Below are positions 1 through 8,370 of a stretch of DNA of 64,000 nt, piece after piece. The position numbers and the translations under genes were made by a program. Each line of letters opens with the position of its first letter. The stretch's first letter is position 1. Origin of the DNA: Paenibacillus sp. MAHUQ-63 (GTDB lineage: Bacteria; Bacillota; Bacilli; Paenibacillales; NBRC-103111); contig NZ_JARADB010000002.1 of the NCBI RefSeq assembly GCF_028765165.1, positions 992,001 to 1,056,000 of the forward strand. The letters run 5' to 3'. The notes beneath the pieces are model-generated. The model had not been told where the DNA came from. It saw only the letters and a program-made list of their open reading frames with translations, and did not search any database.

Positions 1-1
1 G

Positions 2-457
2 ATCGTTCCGGGCCAGACGTTTGACGGCACACTGGAAGAAGAGGCTCATCTCATTGCGATGGCTAAGAAAATTTTTCTCATGGTTGGCGGTCTTGCCGTC
101 CAGAAATACGGTGCCGCTCTGGAAAAAAAACAAGAGATTCTGAGTAACTTGGCCGATATCATGATTCAAATTTTTGCGGCGGAAAGCGGTCTTCTGCGGA
201 CGAAGAAAGGGATTGCCAGAACCGGGGAGGACAAAGCGAGAAATGCCATTCAGATGACAGCGGTATACGTACACGAGGCTTTTGACAAAATTGAGGCATA
301 CGCGAAGGAAGCACTAAGTACGATGGAAGAAGGAGATGTTCTTCGGACTCAATTGTCGATTTTGAAAAAGCTCACAAGACGCAGCGCTTTGAATACGGTC
401 GGACTCAAGCGCGACATCGCCGCACGTGTTATTCAGGGAGAGAAGTTTATCGTCTAG
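2..457 (+). CDS. acyl-CoA dehydrogenase, C-terminal part (partial)
   Basis: The gene is cut by the left edge; the reading frame is open from base 2. About 151 residues remain, alpha-helical and charged, resembling the extra C-terminal helical region of the long FadE-type acyl-CoA dehydrogenases of Bacillus. In the family the enzyme oxidises acyl-CoA to enoyl-CoA with FAD. The active-site region lies outside the window, so the assignment rests on the helical tail and on the acyl-CoA synthetase and thioesterase that follow on the same strand with short gaps. An ATG at 59 is internal, because the open frame extends to the edge. Another helical protein is possible. Confidence 0.6.
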   Translation: MVPGQTFDGTLEEEAHLIAMAKKIFLMVGGLAVQKYGAALEKKQEILSNLADIMIQIFAAESGLLRTKKGIARTGEDKARNAIQMTAVYVHEAFDKIEAYAKEALSTMEEGDVLRTQLSILKKLTRRSALNTVGLKRDIAARVIQGEKFIV

Positions 458-493
458 TCATCCGTGTGAAGAACCTGAGGGGGATGGTTTTGT

Positions 494-2170
494 ATGAGCG
501 AAGCAAAGCCTTGGCTGCGTCACTATCCGGAGGAAGTGGCGCCGACTTACGAATACCCTAAGCACAATCTTGCACGCTTGTTGGTGGATTCCGCACAGAA
601 GCATCCGGACCGGCCTGCTTTATATTTTATGGGCACAACGCTGCGGTACCGGGAGTTGCTCGAGGCGTCGTACCGTTTTGCCGATGGATTGAAACAGCTG
701 GGTGTGCTGCCGGGGGAACGGGTCTCCATTATGCTGCCGAACTGTCCTTCCGCTATAATCGCTTATTTCGGCACGCTGATGATGGGCGGTATCGTCGTGA
801 TGACGAATCCGCTGTATGTGGAGAGGGAGCTGATTCATCAGCTCTCCGATTCCGGCGCGAGAATTATCGTTACGCTTGATCTGTTGTTTGACCGTGTGCA
901 GAAGGCGAAAGCGAGAACGCCGATACAGTACATCATCGTGACTTCGATTAAGGACTATTTGCCTTTTCCCAAAAATGTATTGTATCCGATCAAGATGAAA
1001 AAAGACGGAGTCAAGCTCGATGTCGATTATGGGGGGGAAGGCGTATATGCCTTCAAAAGGTTGCTGCGGAGCGCTTCGCCAAATCCGGTTTGTGTGGATG
1101 TGAATGCCGATGAAGATATCGCCCTTCTGCAATATACGGGGGGAACGACCGGCATATCCAAAGGTGTCATGCTGACGCATACGAATTTGATCGCGAATAC
1201 GTACCAAACGACCAAATGGTGCTACCGGATTCAGACGGGCGCCGAAAGATTCCTGGGGGCGATTCCGTGCTTTCACGTTTTCGGTTTGACGGTGCTGCTC
1301 AACCAATCCATGCTGCAGGCGGGCATGCTGATTCTGATTCCGAAGTTCGATATCGCTACGATTCTGGATACTATAAATAAAATGAAGCCGACGATTTTTC
1401 CCGGAGCGCCGACGATGTATATCGCCATTATTAATCATAAACGGGTGAAGGCTGTAGACATTTCTTCTATTAATATATGTGTAAGCGGTTCAGCGCCTCT
1501 GCCTTTGGAAGTTCAAGAGAAGTTCGAGGCGTTGACCGGCGGGAAGCTGATCGAAGGCTACGGGTTAACGGAAGCGTCACCGGTTACGCATGCCAATCCG
1601 ATCTGGGGCTATCGCAAAATCGGTTCGATCGGGATCCCGCTGCCGGACACAACGGCCAAAGTGGTCGATGTGAATTCCGGCGAGGAACTGCCGGTGGGTG
1701 AAATCGGCGAGCTGCTTATCAAAGGACCACAGGTGATGAAAGGATATTGGCAGCGCGAGCAGGAGACGGCTATGACGATCCGCGACGGCTGGCTGTATAC
1801 CGGGGATATGGGCCGGATGGATGAGGAAGGGTTTTTCTCCATCGTTGACCGGAAGAAAGATTTGATCATTGCCGGAGGATACAATATATATCCCCGTGAG
1901 ATTGAAGAAGTGCTGTTCGAGCATCCCGCTATTATGGAAGCTGCGGTTGCCGGCGTGCCGGACGAATATCGCGGGGAAACGGTGAAAGCTTTCATCGTGC
2001 TGAAGCCAGGCATGTCTTTAACGGAGAAGGAGCTTGAGCTCTGGTGCCGGGAGCGTCTCGCCGCGTTCAAAGTGCCGCGCAAGGTTGAATTTCGCCAATC
2101 GCTGCCGAAGACGATGATTGGCAAGGTACTGCGCAGGCAATTACTAGAAGAGGAAGCGAATAAATCGTAA
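494..2170 (+). CDS. long-chain-fatty-acid--CoA ligase (AMP-forming)
   Basis: 558 residues, the usual length of LcfA/FadD-type acyl-CoA synthetases. The enzyme activates fatty acids with ATP and CoA via an acyl-adenylate. Visible signatures: the phosphate-binding loop YTGGTTGISKG near residues 215-225, the GYGLTE segment near 355, the adenylate-binding YTGDMG near 434, the DRKKDLI hinge near 453, and the C-terminal PKTMIGKVLRR stretch with the catalytic lysine near 545. The ATG at 494 follows GAGGGGG at a good distance. It lies 36 bp after the acyl-CoA dehydrogenase and 63 bp before a thioesterase, suggesting a fatty-acid activation/beta-oxidation operon. Substrate chain length cannot be read from sequence. 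Confidence 0.93.
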   Translation: MSEAKPWLRHYPEEVAPTYEYPKHNLARLLVDSAQKHPDRPALYFMGTTLRYRELLEASYRFADGLKQLGVLPGERVSIMLPNCPSAIIAYFGTLMMGGIVVMTNPLYVERELIHQLSDSGARIIVTLDLLFDRVQKAKARTPIQYIIVTSIKDYLPFPKNVLYPIKMKKDGVKLDVDYGGEGVYAFKRLLRSASPNPVCVDVNADEDIALLQYTGGTTGISKGVMLTHTNLIANTYQTTKWCYRIQTGAERFLGAIPCFHVFGLTVLLNQSMLQAGMLILIPKFDIATILDTINKMKPTIFPGAPTMYIAIINHKRVKAVDISSINICVSGSAPLPLEVQEKFEALTGGKLIEGYGLTEASPVTHANPIWGYRKIGSIGIPLPDTTAKVVDVNSGEELPVGEIGELLIKGPQVMKGYWQREQETAMTIRDGWLYTGDMGRMDEEGFFSIVDRKKDLIIAGGYNIYPREIEEVLFEHPAIMEAAVAGVPDEYRGETVKAFIVLKPGMSLTEKELELWCRERLAAFKVPRKVEFRQSLPKTMIGKVLRRQLLEEEANKS

Positions 2171-2233
2171 TCAACTCTTCTTGTTAGACCACATAAGGGT
2201 TAGCCCTTTACAAGGAGAGTGGAGGGGGAACCT

Positions 2234-2650
2234 ATGGATGATGTTCAAGAGAGTGTGAATCGAAGGTTGCGGCAGCTCGCAGCGGCAGCGGAGCCTACGT
2301 TCTGGGGCTTCCTGGGCTGTGAGTTTGTTGGTTTGCAGGACGGTATCATCACGATTGCTTTGGAGGCAAAACCGCATCATTTGAACCCGATCGGGATTGT
2401 TCATGGAGGCGTGCTGTCTTCGCTGCTGGATAATGCAATGGGGATTGTTGTCATGATGGCAAGACCTGAAGACAAGATTGTAACGACGAATCTGAACGTT
2501 CACTTTGTCGCACCGCTGTACGAGGGCAGGTTGACGGTAACTGCGGAGCTCGTTCACCAATCCCGCAAGATGATCACGGCGCAAGGGCGGGTGACGGATC
2601 GGGAAGGGAATCTGGGGACGATGGGAACGGGGACGTTCCGGGTGATTTGA
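2234..2650 (+). CDS. PaaI-family hotdog thioesterase
   Basis: 138 residues. The segment HHLNPIGIVHGGVLSSLLDNAMG is the signature helix of the PaaI/YbgC hotdog fold (HGG, then a catalytic acidic residue D about 8 positions later), followed by the strand TTNLNVHFVAPLYEG. Family members hydrolyse acyl-CoA or aryl-CoA thioesters as homo-oligomers. The ATG at 2234 is preferred over an in-frame GTG at 2219, because GGAGGGGG lies 6-7 nt before the ATG and would itself be translated from the GTG. It is the last gene of the fatty-acyl-CoA cluster and is followed by a terminator. A housekeeping role clearing stalled acyl-CoA fits the context; the exact substrate is unknown. Confidence 0.88.
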   Translation: MDDVQESVNRRLRQLAAAAEPTFWGFLGCEFVGLQDGIITIALEAKPHHLNPIGIVHGGVLSSLLDNAMGIVVMMARPEDKIVTTNLNVHFVAPLYEGRLTVTAELVHQSRKMITAQGRVTDREGNLGTMGTGTFRVI

Positions 2651-2665
2651 ACATTCGTATGAGCG

Positions 2666-2702
2666 AAAGAGGGGCATGCTCATTAGCATGGCTCTTTTTA
2701 TT
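2666..2702 (+). terminator. intrinsic terminator after the thioesterase gene
   Basis: Imperfect hairpin in which AAGAGGGGCATGCT pairs with AGCATGGCTCTT, followed by a T run (CTTTTTATT). It closes the acyl-CoA operon. Confidence 0.7.
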
Positions 2703-2798
2703 GTTCATATATGTCAGATAATATAACATCGTAGTACGATATAGACATAAAAAGTTCAAGAAAATTCGATTTATGTTATATTAGTTGACACAAATCCA

Positions 2799-2828
2799 TT
2801 GACGCGCTCGGCGCTATCATCCTATAAT
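2799..2828 (+). promoter_or_regulatory. sigma-A promoter of the PucR-type regulator gene
   Basis: TTGACG at 2799-2804 and a perfect TATAAT at 2823-2828 with an 18-bp spacer, 30 bp before the start codon. A second TTGACA at 2785 is too far from the -10. Confidence 0.75.
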
Positions 2829-2857
2829 CGTGAAAAAGGCTTAAGGGAGGAAGCGCG

Positions 2858-4456
2858 ATGCATCTTACCATTCGTGAAGCATTAACCATCTATCCTTTAA
2901 CAGAAGCGAAGCTCGTCGCCGGCAAGGAAGGGGATTCCCGCATCGTCAAATCCGTCAATGTCATGGATGCGCCAGACATCGCCGATTGGACGAAATCCGG
3001 TGAGATGCTGTTCACCACCGCTTTCGCCATGAAGGATAGCCCGCAGGAAACGGTCAACTTACTGCGCAAATTGAATGACCGCGGAGCTGCCGGTCTCGGG
3101 ATCAAGCTGGGGCGGTTCTGGACGGAGCTGCCGAAGGTTGTCGCCGAAGAAGCGGACCGGCTGCATTTTCCAATTATCGAAATGCCGTACCAATTCACGT
3201 TTTCCGATCAAATGAATGCGCTGTTCAATGCGGAATACCGGCGCAATACGAAGATGCTGCAAACCGTGCTCGACAAACAAACGAAGCTGATGCAATTCGG
3301 CTTGAAACAAGAGAGCATGGAGGCCATGTTTCGGTTAATAAGCCAAATCCTTGGTTATCCGATGGCTGTCATAGGTTCGAGAGGGCAGCTTCTCTACAAT
3401 ACAAGCGCTTGGAAGCAAGAGCAGCTGGCCCAGAATTGGCCGAAACGCAAAGCAGGCTGGGTCTATGCAGGCAAAGATCGGGCGTACCGGGTCGGACTGT
3501 ATCAGCAGGACGAAGAGCTGCTGGGGCATTTGCTCATCATGCCGGAAGTCGTGCTGTTAGCCAACGTAGAGGAAGGGTTGTTCCAGCAGGCTGCGGACAT
3601 CTTGACCTTTCACATGAGCTACACATTCCGGTCCCACGTCGAAGCTTCCGCCGAGCGCGAAATGTGTAATACCCTCCTAAGGTACCTGGAGAAAGGAACC
3701 TCGCTGGAGGCGTTTCTGGAACAGGCTGAGACGAGGGGGCTGTCGCTCTTTACCGGGAATTATCAATGTGTCATGGTGAGGAACCAATCGGATGCTCTGA
3801 CGGATGAGGGGCGTGCCGGGAAAATGAAACGGCTGAAGCATTATATGGAGTCCCATCCGAAATCAAATGCTTTGCGGGCGAACCATTTTGTCCTCAAGGA
3901 TCATCTATTTGCGATCTATTCCTCTCAACAAGCCGACGGATTCCCGGAAGAGGAATTGTGCCAGCTGCTGACCAAATATGCGGCAGACGCGGGCTGTCTG
4001 GAAGAAGCGGGTGAATTAACGTTCTACACGAGCCAGGCCAAATCCAAACCGACGGCGCTGCGGGAAGCTTACATGGAATGCATGGAGACGATGCGGATGG
4101 CCGCCCGGTTCGAGGTGTCAGACCGTGTTGTTCATTATGAAACGATAGAATTCGCACATCTCTTCCAGCATGTATCGTCCAGCGCCATGGAAGACTATTG
4201 TGCCAAAGTGCTGCGCCCGCTCTTGGAGAAAGACGCCGAATACTCGCAGGAAATGATACGCACATTAGAGGTATTCATTCGCAATGACGGCCAAGTGAGC
4301 GAAGCGGCCAAGCAATTATTCATCCATCGAAATACGGTCACCTATCGTCTGGAGAAGATCTCCGACCTGCTGCAAGTGGATTTCAAGAAAGTGAACGATT
4401 TGTTGAAATTAAAAGCCGTATTTTTATTTCGCCAATTCCTGCATGTGCGTCAATAA
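2858..4456 (+). CDS. PucR/CdaR-family transcriptional regulator
   Basis: 532 residues. The N-terminal 120 residues match the PucR ligand-binding domain (segments VMDAPDIADWTKSGEMLFTT and LGIKLGRFW). A middle GGDEF-like CdaR region follows, and the C-terminal 50 residues carry the PucR-type helix-turn-helix (NDGQVSEAAKQLFIHRNTVTYR, then LLQVDFKK). Members often control purine, amino-acid or sugar-acid catabolism in response to a small ligand. The gene stands alone between its own promoter and a bidirectional terminator, so its target is not shown by the neighbours; the upstream fatty-acyl-CoA operon is a guess only. RBS AAGGGAGGAAG precedes the ATG. Confidence 0.88.
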   Translation: MHLTIREALTIYPLTEAKLVAGKEGDSRIVKSVNVMDAPDIADWTKSGEMLFTTAFAMKDSPQETVNLLRKLNDRGAAGLGIKLGRFWTELPKVVAEEADRLHFPIIEMPYQFTFSDQMNALFNAEYRRNTKMLQTVLDKQTKLMQFGLKQESMEAMFRLISQILGYPMAVIGSRGQLLYNTSAWKQEQLAQNWPKRKAGWVYAGKDRAYRVGLYQQDEELLGHLLIMPEVVLLANVEEGLFQQAADILTFHMSYTFRSHVEASAEREMCNTLLRYLEKGTSLEAFLEQAETRGLSLFTGNYQCVMVRNQSDALTDEGRAGKMKRLKHYMESHPKSNALRANHFVLKDHLFAIYSSQQADGFPEEELCQLLTKYAADAGCLEEAGELTFYTSQAKSKPTALREAYMECMETMRMAARFEVSDRVVHYETIEFAHLFQHVSSSAMEDYCAKVLRPLLEKDAEYSQEMIRTLEVFIRNDGQVSEAAKQLFIHRNTVTYRLEKISDLLQVDFKKVNDLLKLKAVFLFRQFLHVRQ

Positions 4457-4462
4457 ATAAGC

Positions 4463-4498
4463 AAGCCCTGAGCGCTGTCGGAGCGTTTCAGGGCTTTT
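4463..4498. terminator. bidirectional terminator between convergent genes
   Basis: Inverted repeat AAGCCCTGAGCGCT / AGCGTTTCAGGGCTT with T-rich ends on both strands. It ends the PucR-type gene and overlaps the last codons of the convergent phosphoesterase gene. Confidence 0.75.
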
Positions 4499-5357
4499 GC
4501 CTTTCCAGGGTGATGACGGTAATTTCGGGTCTGCACAAGAAACGCAGCGGCAGTGTGGTCGTGCCGATGCCCCGGTTCGTGTAAACGAGCATGCTGGAAT
4601 TGGGCACTTGATTGAGTCCCACGACATAGTGCCGCCCTTGCGGCGGGGTCAGCAGGGCGCCTGCAACGGGCAGGCGGATCTGTCCGCCATGCGTGTGCCC
4701 GGAAAGCTGCAGGTCGATGGGATACCCGGTCACTTCATTCGCATAATCGGGGCAGTGCGAGAGCAGGAGTGTAAACATTTGCGGGTTGGAGCCGCTCAGC
4801 GTTGTCACGATATCCGGTTTGGCGGTAAGCCGGTCTTTGACGCCTGCCAGTTGGATGGATTGGCTTTTGTAGGTAATGGTTTGATACGCATTCTGAAGCG
4901 TCCGGAAGCCGCCATCTTCCAGAATCGGCAGCGTGTAATTTATATCGATCCATTTGTCATGATTGCCGAGAACCGCCCATTTGCCGAGCGGCGCCTCGAT
5001 GGAGGCGAGCAGCTTGCTTGTCAAAGCGGAGTCTTCAGTAATGGCGGCGTCGAACAAATCACCGGTGAAGGTGATGATGTCCGCCTTCTCCGCGTTAATA
5101 AGCGTAACAAGCTGTTCCAGGTCCGCGAGATTGAAAAAGTGGCCGATATGCGTATCGCTGAATTGCAAAACTTTCAGCCCGTGGAATGCGTTGGGCAGCC
5201 GTGCGAAGGAAAGGGGAAATCTAGTAACCTCGTACCATCTCGGTTCGATGAAGCCGGCGTAGCTGCCGGTTAACCCGCCGGATGCCAGCAATGCGCCGGC
5301 AAGCGCCGCTCCTTTTTTGAGAAACTTGCGTCTTGACATTGTGGGAGGTGAATTCAT
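4488..5357 (-). CDS. Tat-exported metallophosphoesterase (YkuE/YaeI-like)
   Basis: 289 residues. The N-terminus MSRRKFLKKG followed by a hydrophobic AGALLASGGL segment is a twin-arginine signal, so the enzyme probably works outside the membrane. Calcineurin-like metal motifs in order: FSDTHIGH (DxH) near 65, FTGDLFD near 95, LGNHDKW (GNHD) near 135, LLSHCPD near 205 and LSGHTHGGQ near 223. Close families (YkuE, YaeI) act on membrane phospholipids or UDP-diacylglucosamine-like substrates; the substrate here is inferred. AGGAGG lies 5 nt before the ATG at 5357. It converges with the PucR-type gene and is divergent from ytxJ. Confidence 0.9.
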   Translation of the reverse strand: MNSPPTMSRRKFLKKGAALAGALLASGGLTGSYAGFIEPRWYEVTRFPLSFARLPNAFHGLKVLQFSDTHIGHFFNLADLEQLVTLINAEKADIITFTGDLFDAAITEDSALTSKLLASIEAPLGKWAVLGNHDKWIDINYTLPILEDGGFRTLQNAYQTITYKSQSIQLAGVKDRLTAKPDIVTTLSGSNPQMFTLLLSHCPDYANEVTGYPIDLQLSGHTHGGQIRLPVAGALLTPPQGRHYVVGLNQVPNSSMLVYTNRGIGTTTLPLRFLCRPEITVITLERQKP

Positions 5358-5441
5358 GAATGCCTCCTATTCTATAGGCTATTGGTTGTCCTAATTATAC
5401 CAGTAGATTCATAGTGAACGCGAATTGTGCGGCCATCGCAT

Positions 5442-5470
5442 TTGCAATCATTCCTCTATTAATTTATAAT
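5442..5470 (+). promoter_or_regulatory. sigma-A promoter of ytxJ
   Basis: TTGCAA at 5442-5447, a 17-bp spacer and TATAAT at 5465-5470, 30 bp before the ytxJ start. Any longer reading of the gene would begin upstream of this promoter. Confidence 0.75.
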
Positions 5471-5500
5471 CATTATAATTTAATGCGAGGAGATGTTGAT

Positions 5501-5842
5501 ATGCCAGCATGGAAAGAGCTAACCACTGTTGATCAATGGCAGGAGGTTTTGGATCGGTCCGCCGACAAGCCGACGGTCGTTCTGAAGCACAGTACAGCAT
5601 GTCCGGTGAGCGCCAGTGCGCTTGAAGAATATGATGAGTATTTGGCCGGGAAACCGAACGGCGATGTCGATTATTATTTGGTGAAAGTGATCGAGTCCCG
5701 CCCGGTATCCAATCAAATTGCGGAGGATCTGGGAATTAAGCACGCATCGCCGCAAATTCTTTATTTCAAAAATAAAGAGTCCATCTGGAACACTTCGCAC
5801 TGGTCCGTTACTACCAAACATATTACTGCCGTCTTGGATTAA
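5501..5842 (+). CDS. ytxJ: YtxJ/BrxC-like monothiol bacilliredoxin
   Basis: 113 residues from the ATG at 5501, which has GCGAGGAG upstream. The thioredoxin-like fold shows the short active-site segment HSTACPVSA (a single Cys in a TCPxS-type motif) near residue 33, a following helix, and the cis-Pro region HASPQILYF near 82. YtxJ (BrxC) proteins remove bacillithiol mixed disulfides from cytosolic proteins. A bacillithiol-making host agrees with the BshB2-like gene at 17.5 kb. The gene is monocistronic, with its own promoter and a strong terminator. Confidence 0.88.
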   Translation: MPAWKELTTVDQWQEVLDRSADKPTVVLKHSTACPVSASALEEYDEYLAGKPNGDVDYYLVKVIESRPVSNQIAEDLGIKHASPQILYFKNKESIWNTSHWSVTTKHITAVLD

Positions 5843-5858
5843 TCAAGCCAAACCGGAT

Positions 5859-5906
5859 AAGCCTTGAGTCGTCACCCTTTCGTTAGGGAATGGCTCAAGG
5901 CTTTTA
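5859..5906 (+). terminator. terminator after ytxJ
   Basis: AAGCCTTGAG ... CTCAAGGCTTTTATT; a 10-bp perfect outer stem with an inner CCCTTTCGTTAGGG hairpin, then a T-rich tail. Confidence 0.8.
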
Positions 5907-5951
5907 TTCTGCCATGCTGTAATGCCGTAATTGAACAGTGTTTAAAAAAGG

Positions 5952-5980
5952 TTGGCAAGCCGTTCATCCTCCTATATAAT
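5952..5980 (+). promoter_or_regulatory. sigma-A promoter of the EamA transporter gene
   Basis: TTGGCA at 5952-5957, a 17-bp spacer and TATAAT at 5975-5980, 44 bp before the start codon. Confidence 0.72.
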
Positions 5981-6024
5981 AATTTGGCAGTAACAGGTAT
6001 CTAAGCAGCAAGGAGTTATGCAAC

Positions 6025-6906
6025 ATGAATGCAATGAATAGAACCAAAGTCCCCATTCCGGTATTTTTGCTGATTGGCATTATCGCCATCTCGTTTTCCG
6101 CCATTTTTGTCAGATGGAGCGATGCACCGGCCTCGGTCACCGCGATGTACCGCCTGCTGATGACAAATGTATTAATGCTGCCCTTTCTATGGAACTATCG
6201 ATCGGAGATAGCTAGCATCCGATTGAGAGATTGGCTGCGAACGGCGGCATCGGGCATTGCCCTGGGGCTGCATTTCTTGTTCTGGATGGATTCCCTGCGC
6301 TTTACGACAGTGGCAAGCTCGACGGCGATTCTGACGTTAGAACCGATTTTCGTCCTGCTCGGAGCTTTCCTTCTCTACGGCCAGCGAACAAGCCGCGCGG
6401 CTTTCTTCGCGATGTGCGTAGCTATCGTCGGTGCGATCTGCATCGGCTGGGGAGATTTCAGGTTCTCGGGCGATGCGCTCAAAGGGGATTTATTGTCCTT
6501 AATCGGTACGATTGCGGTTGCGCTGCATATGCTCTTGGGCAAAAGCTTGAGAGAACGCATCTCGGCCTTCGTCTACAGTTTCTCGGTTTTTCTGTTCGCA
6601 GGGCTAGTACTAGCCGTCACGAACGTGGCAACCGGCGTATCCTTCACCGCATATCCGGCTAAGGAGTGGGGCGTATTTCTGCTGCTTGCAATCGTCCCTA
6701 CGGTATTCGGGCACTACGTGTTCAATTGGCTGCTGAAGTATATGAAAGCTTCTTCCGTCTCGATGACCGTGCTCGGCGAGCCGCTTGGCGCTTCGCTACT
6801 CGCTTATTTTCTGCTTGGCGAGAAGATTACCTTGATTCAGCTTGCGGCAGGCTGCATATTGCTGATTGGGGTTGGGATGTTTTTGCGCAGCAACGAGAAA
6901 CAGTAA
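6025..6906 (+). CDS. EamA-family (DMT) transporter
   Basis: 293 residues with about ten hydrophobic segments arranged as two EamA repeats (roughly 10-145 and 150-288). The conserved AIFVRWSDAPASVTAMYR start and the GEPLGASLLAYFLLGEKIT segment in the second repeat are typical. Members export or import amino acids, nucleosides or other small metabolites through the cytoplasmic membrane; the substrate cannot be read. AAGGAG precedes the ATG. The MFS gene follows 73 bp downstream with no terminator between, so the two may be co-transcribed. Confidence 0.9.
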   Translation: MNAMNRTKVPIPVFLLIGIIAISFSAIFVRWSDAPASVTAMYRLLMTNVLMLPFLWNYRSEIASIRLRDWLRTAASGIALGLHFLFWMDSLRFTTVASSTAILTLEPIFVLLGAFLLYGQRTSRAAFFAMCVAIVGAICIGWGDFRFSGDALKGDLLSLIGTIAVALHMLLGKSLRERISAFVYSFSVFLFAGLVLAVTNVATGVSFTAYPAKEWGVFLLLAIVPTVFGHYVFNWLLKYMKASSVSMTVLGEPLGASLLAYFLLGEKITLIQLAAGCILLIGVGMFLRSNEKQ

Positions 6907-6979
6907 AATTTTTTTGGTTTAATTGAACAAAGGTAAATAAGATGTGCAAGGCGGCAGGGTTGATCTATGGAGGGATAAT

Positions 6980-8293
6980 GTGAGATTTCGTGATTTTCAT
7001 CGCAATGTACGATTAAGAATCGGTCTTTCCTTTGTATCCGGCACCGCCAACAATATGGTTCTCCCTTTCATGTCCATCTATTTCTCCGGGCGATTAGGGG
7101 ATACGAGCGCAGGACTCGTCGTCATTCTCGGCATTCTGGCCGGTGTCATGACCGGTATCGTCGGCGGTTATTACGCAGACCGGATTGGCCGGAAGAGGCT
7201 GATGCTGACCGCGGAAGCGGGATGGATGCTCTGTTTCATCGGAATGGCCGCCTCCAATTCGCCGTGGATGACATCGCCATGGATCACGTTCGTGCTGATG
7301 ATTGGCGTCAGTATGTTCTGGGGGATCCATGGGCCGGCCAATGATGCTATGCTGCTGGACGTTACGGCTCCTAACGAACGTAAATTCATGTATGCGATCA
7401 TGTACTGGATCAACAATTTATCGTTCGCAATCTCGGGAATCGCAGGAGCTTTTCTGTTTAAGTCGTATTTATTCGAACTGTTCGTCGGCTTAGCTGTAAT
7501 TGGTCTAATCACGCTGATAATTACTTATCTCTGGATCGATGAAGTCTATGAGCCGAAGGTTGTTAAGGAAGAGAAAGGCAATCGCAAGATGGAGTCGTCC
7601 ATGTTATCCAATTATGTGCAAGTATTCCGGGACAAGACGTTTATGATTTTTACGGCGGCGTCTTTGCTGCTTGTCTCCGTGGAGTTTCACCTCGGGAACT
7701 ATGTCGGCGTCAGGTTGGAGAAAGAAATGGTCCATGCGCCGTTCCTTCCATGGCTGGAATCGTCCTGGACGGTTGACGGGCTCCAAATGCTGGGCTTTAT
7801 CCGTACGGAAAATACCGTGCTTGTCGTCGTTCTTTCTGTCCTCATGACCGTTATAATGAAGAGATTTGCGGACAGTAAAGTGCTGTTTATCGGGTATGCC
7901 TGCTATGTTCTCGGCTATAGTTACTTGGCTTACAGCAACCAGCCGTCGCTGCTGATGATAGCCATGTTCATCGCAACGGTCGGGGAGCTCATGTATGTGC
8001 CGATTAAACAAGCCTATCTGGGCAATATTGCGCCAGACCATGCCAGAAGCTCTTATATGGCCCTATTCGGTATGGTATACAAAGGGGCAATGCTGCTCGG
8101 AGGGTTCGGCGTTATTCTCGGCGGCATCGCTGCTTCGTGGATGATGGCTCTGCTGATCGGTCTCAGCGGCTTCGCAGGCATGGGCATGTTCTATGCCATC
8201 CTTGCGAAGCTGGAGGAGCGCAAGACGAAGGCGGAGCGGAGCCATCAAGCGGCAGAAGCTGCTGCGGCTTCGGGGGCGAGTATTACCGCGTAA
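6980..8293 (+). CDS. MFS transporter
   Basis: 437 residues from a GTG at 6980, chosen because GGAGGG lies 5 nt upstream; an in-frame GTG at 6944 lacks an RBS. About twelve membrane segments. The major-facilitator loop 2-3 signature is seen as GGYYADRIGRKRLM near residue 58. The second half carries a charged central loop (VVKEEKGNRKME) near 200. Probably a drug or metabolite exporter; no substrate evidence. The C-terminal 25 residues are Ala/Lys/Glu-rich and soluble. Confidence 0.87.
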   Translation: MRFRDFHRNVRLRIGLSFVSGTANNMVLPFMSIYFSGRLGDTSAGLVVILGILAGVMTGIVGGYYADRIGRKRLMLTAEAGWMLCFIGMAASNSPWMTSPWITFVLMIGVSMFWGIHGPANDAMLLDVTAPNERKFMYAIMYWINNLSFAISGIAGAFLFKSYLFELFVGLAVIGLITLIITYLWIDEVYEPKVVKEEKGNRKMESSMLSNYVQVFRDKTFMIFTAASLLLVSVEFHLGNYVGVRLEKEMVHAPFLPWLESSWTVDGLQMLGFIRTENTVLVVVLSVLMTVIMKRFADSKVLFIGYACYVLGYSYLAYSNQPSLLMIAMFIATVGELMYVPIKQAYLGNIAPDHARSSYMALFGMVYKGAMLLGGFGVILGGIAASWMMALLIGLSGFAGMGMFYAILAKLEERKTKAERSHQAAEAAAASGASITA

Positions 8294-8302
8294 AGCAAAA
8301 TA

Positions 8303-8343
8303 GGCACAATCCACTCATTATGAGGAGATTGTGCCGCTTTTGA
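8303..8343 (+). terminator. terminator after the MFS gene
   Basis: GGCACAATC ... GATTGTGCC, a 9-bp perfect stem with a 15-nt loop, followed by GCTTTTG. It also lies in a position to end the convergent M20 gene. Confidence 0.75.
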
Positions 8344-8370
8344 TTTGTGGCCGCTGACCGTGAATAAGCT

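Noticed and set aside
620-1438. Minus-strand frame of 272 residues within the acyl-CoA synthetase gene
   Set aside because: Antisense shadow of a well-supported gene; His/Arg/Gln-rich composition and no RBS.
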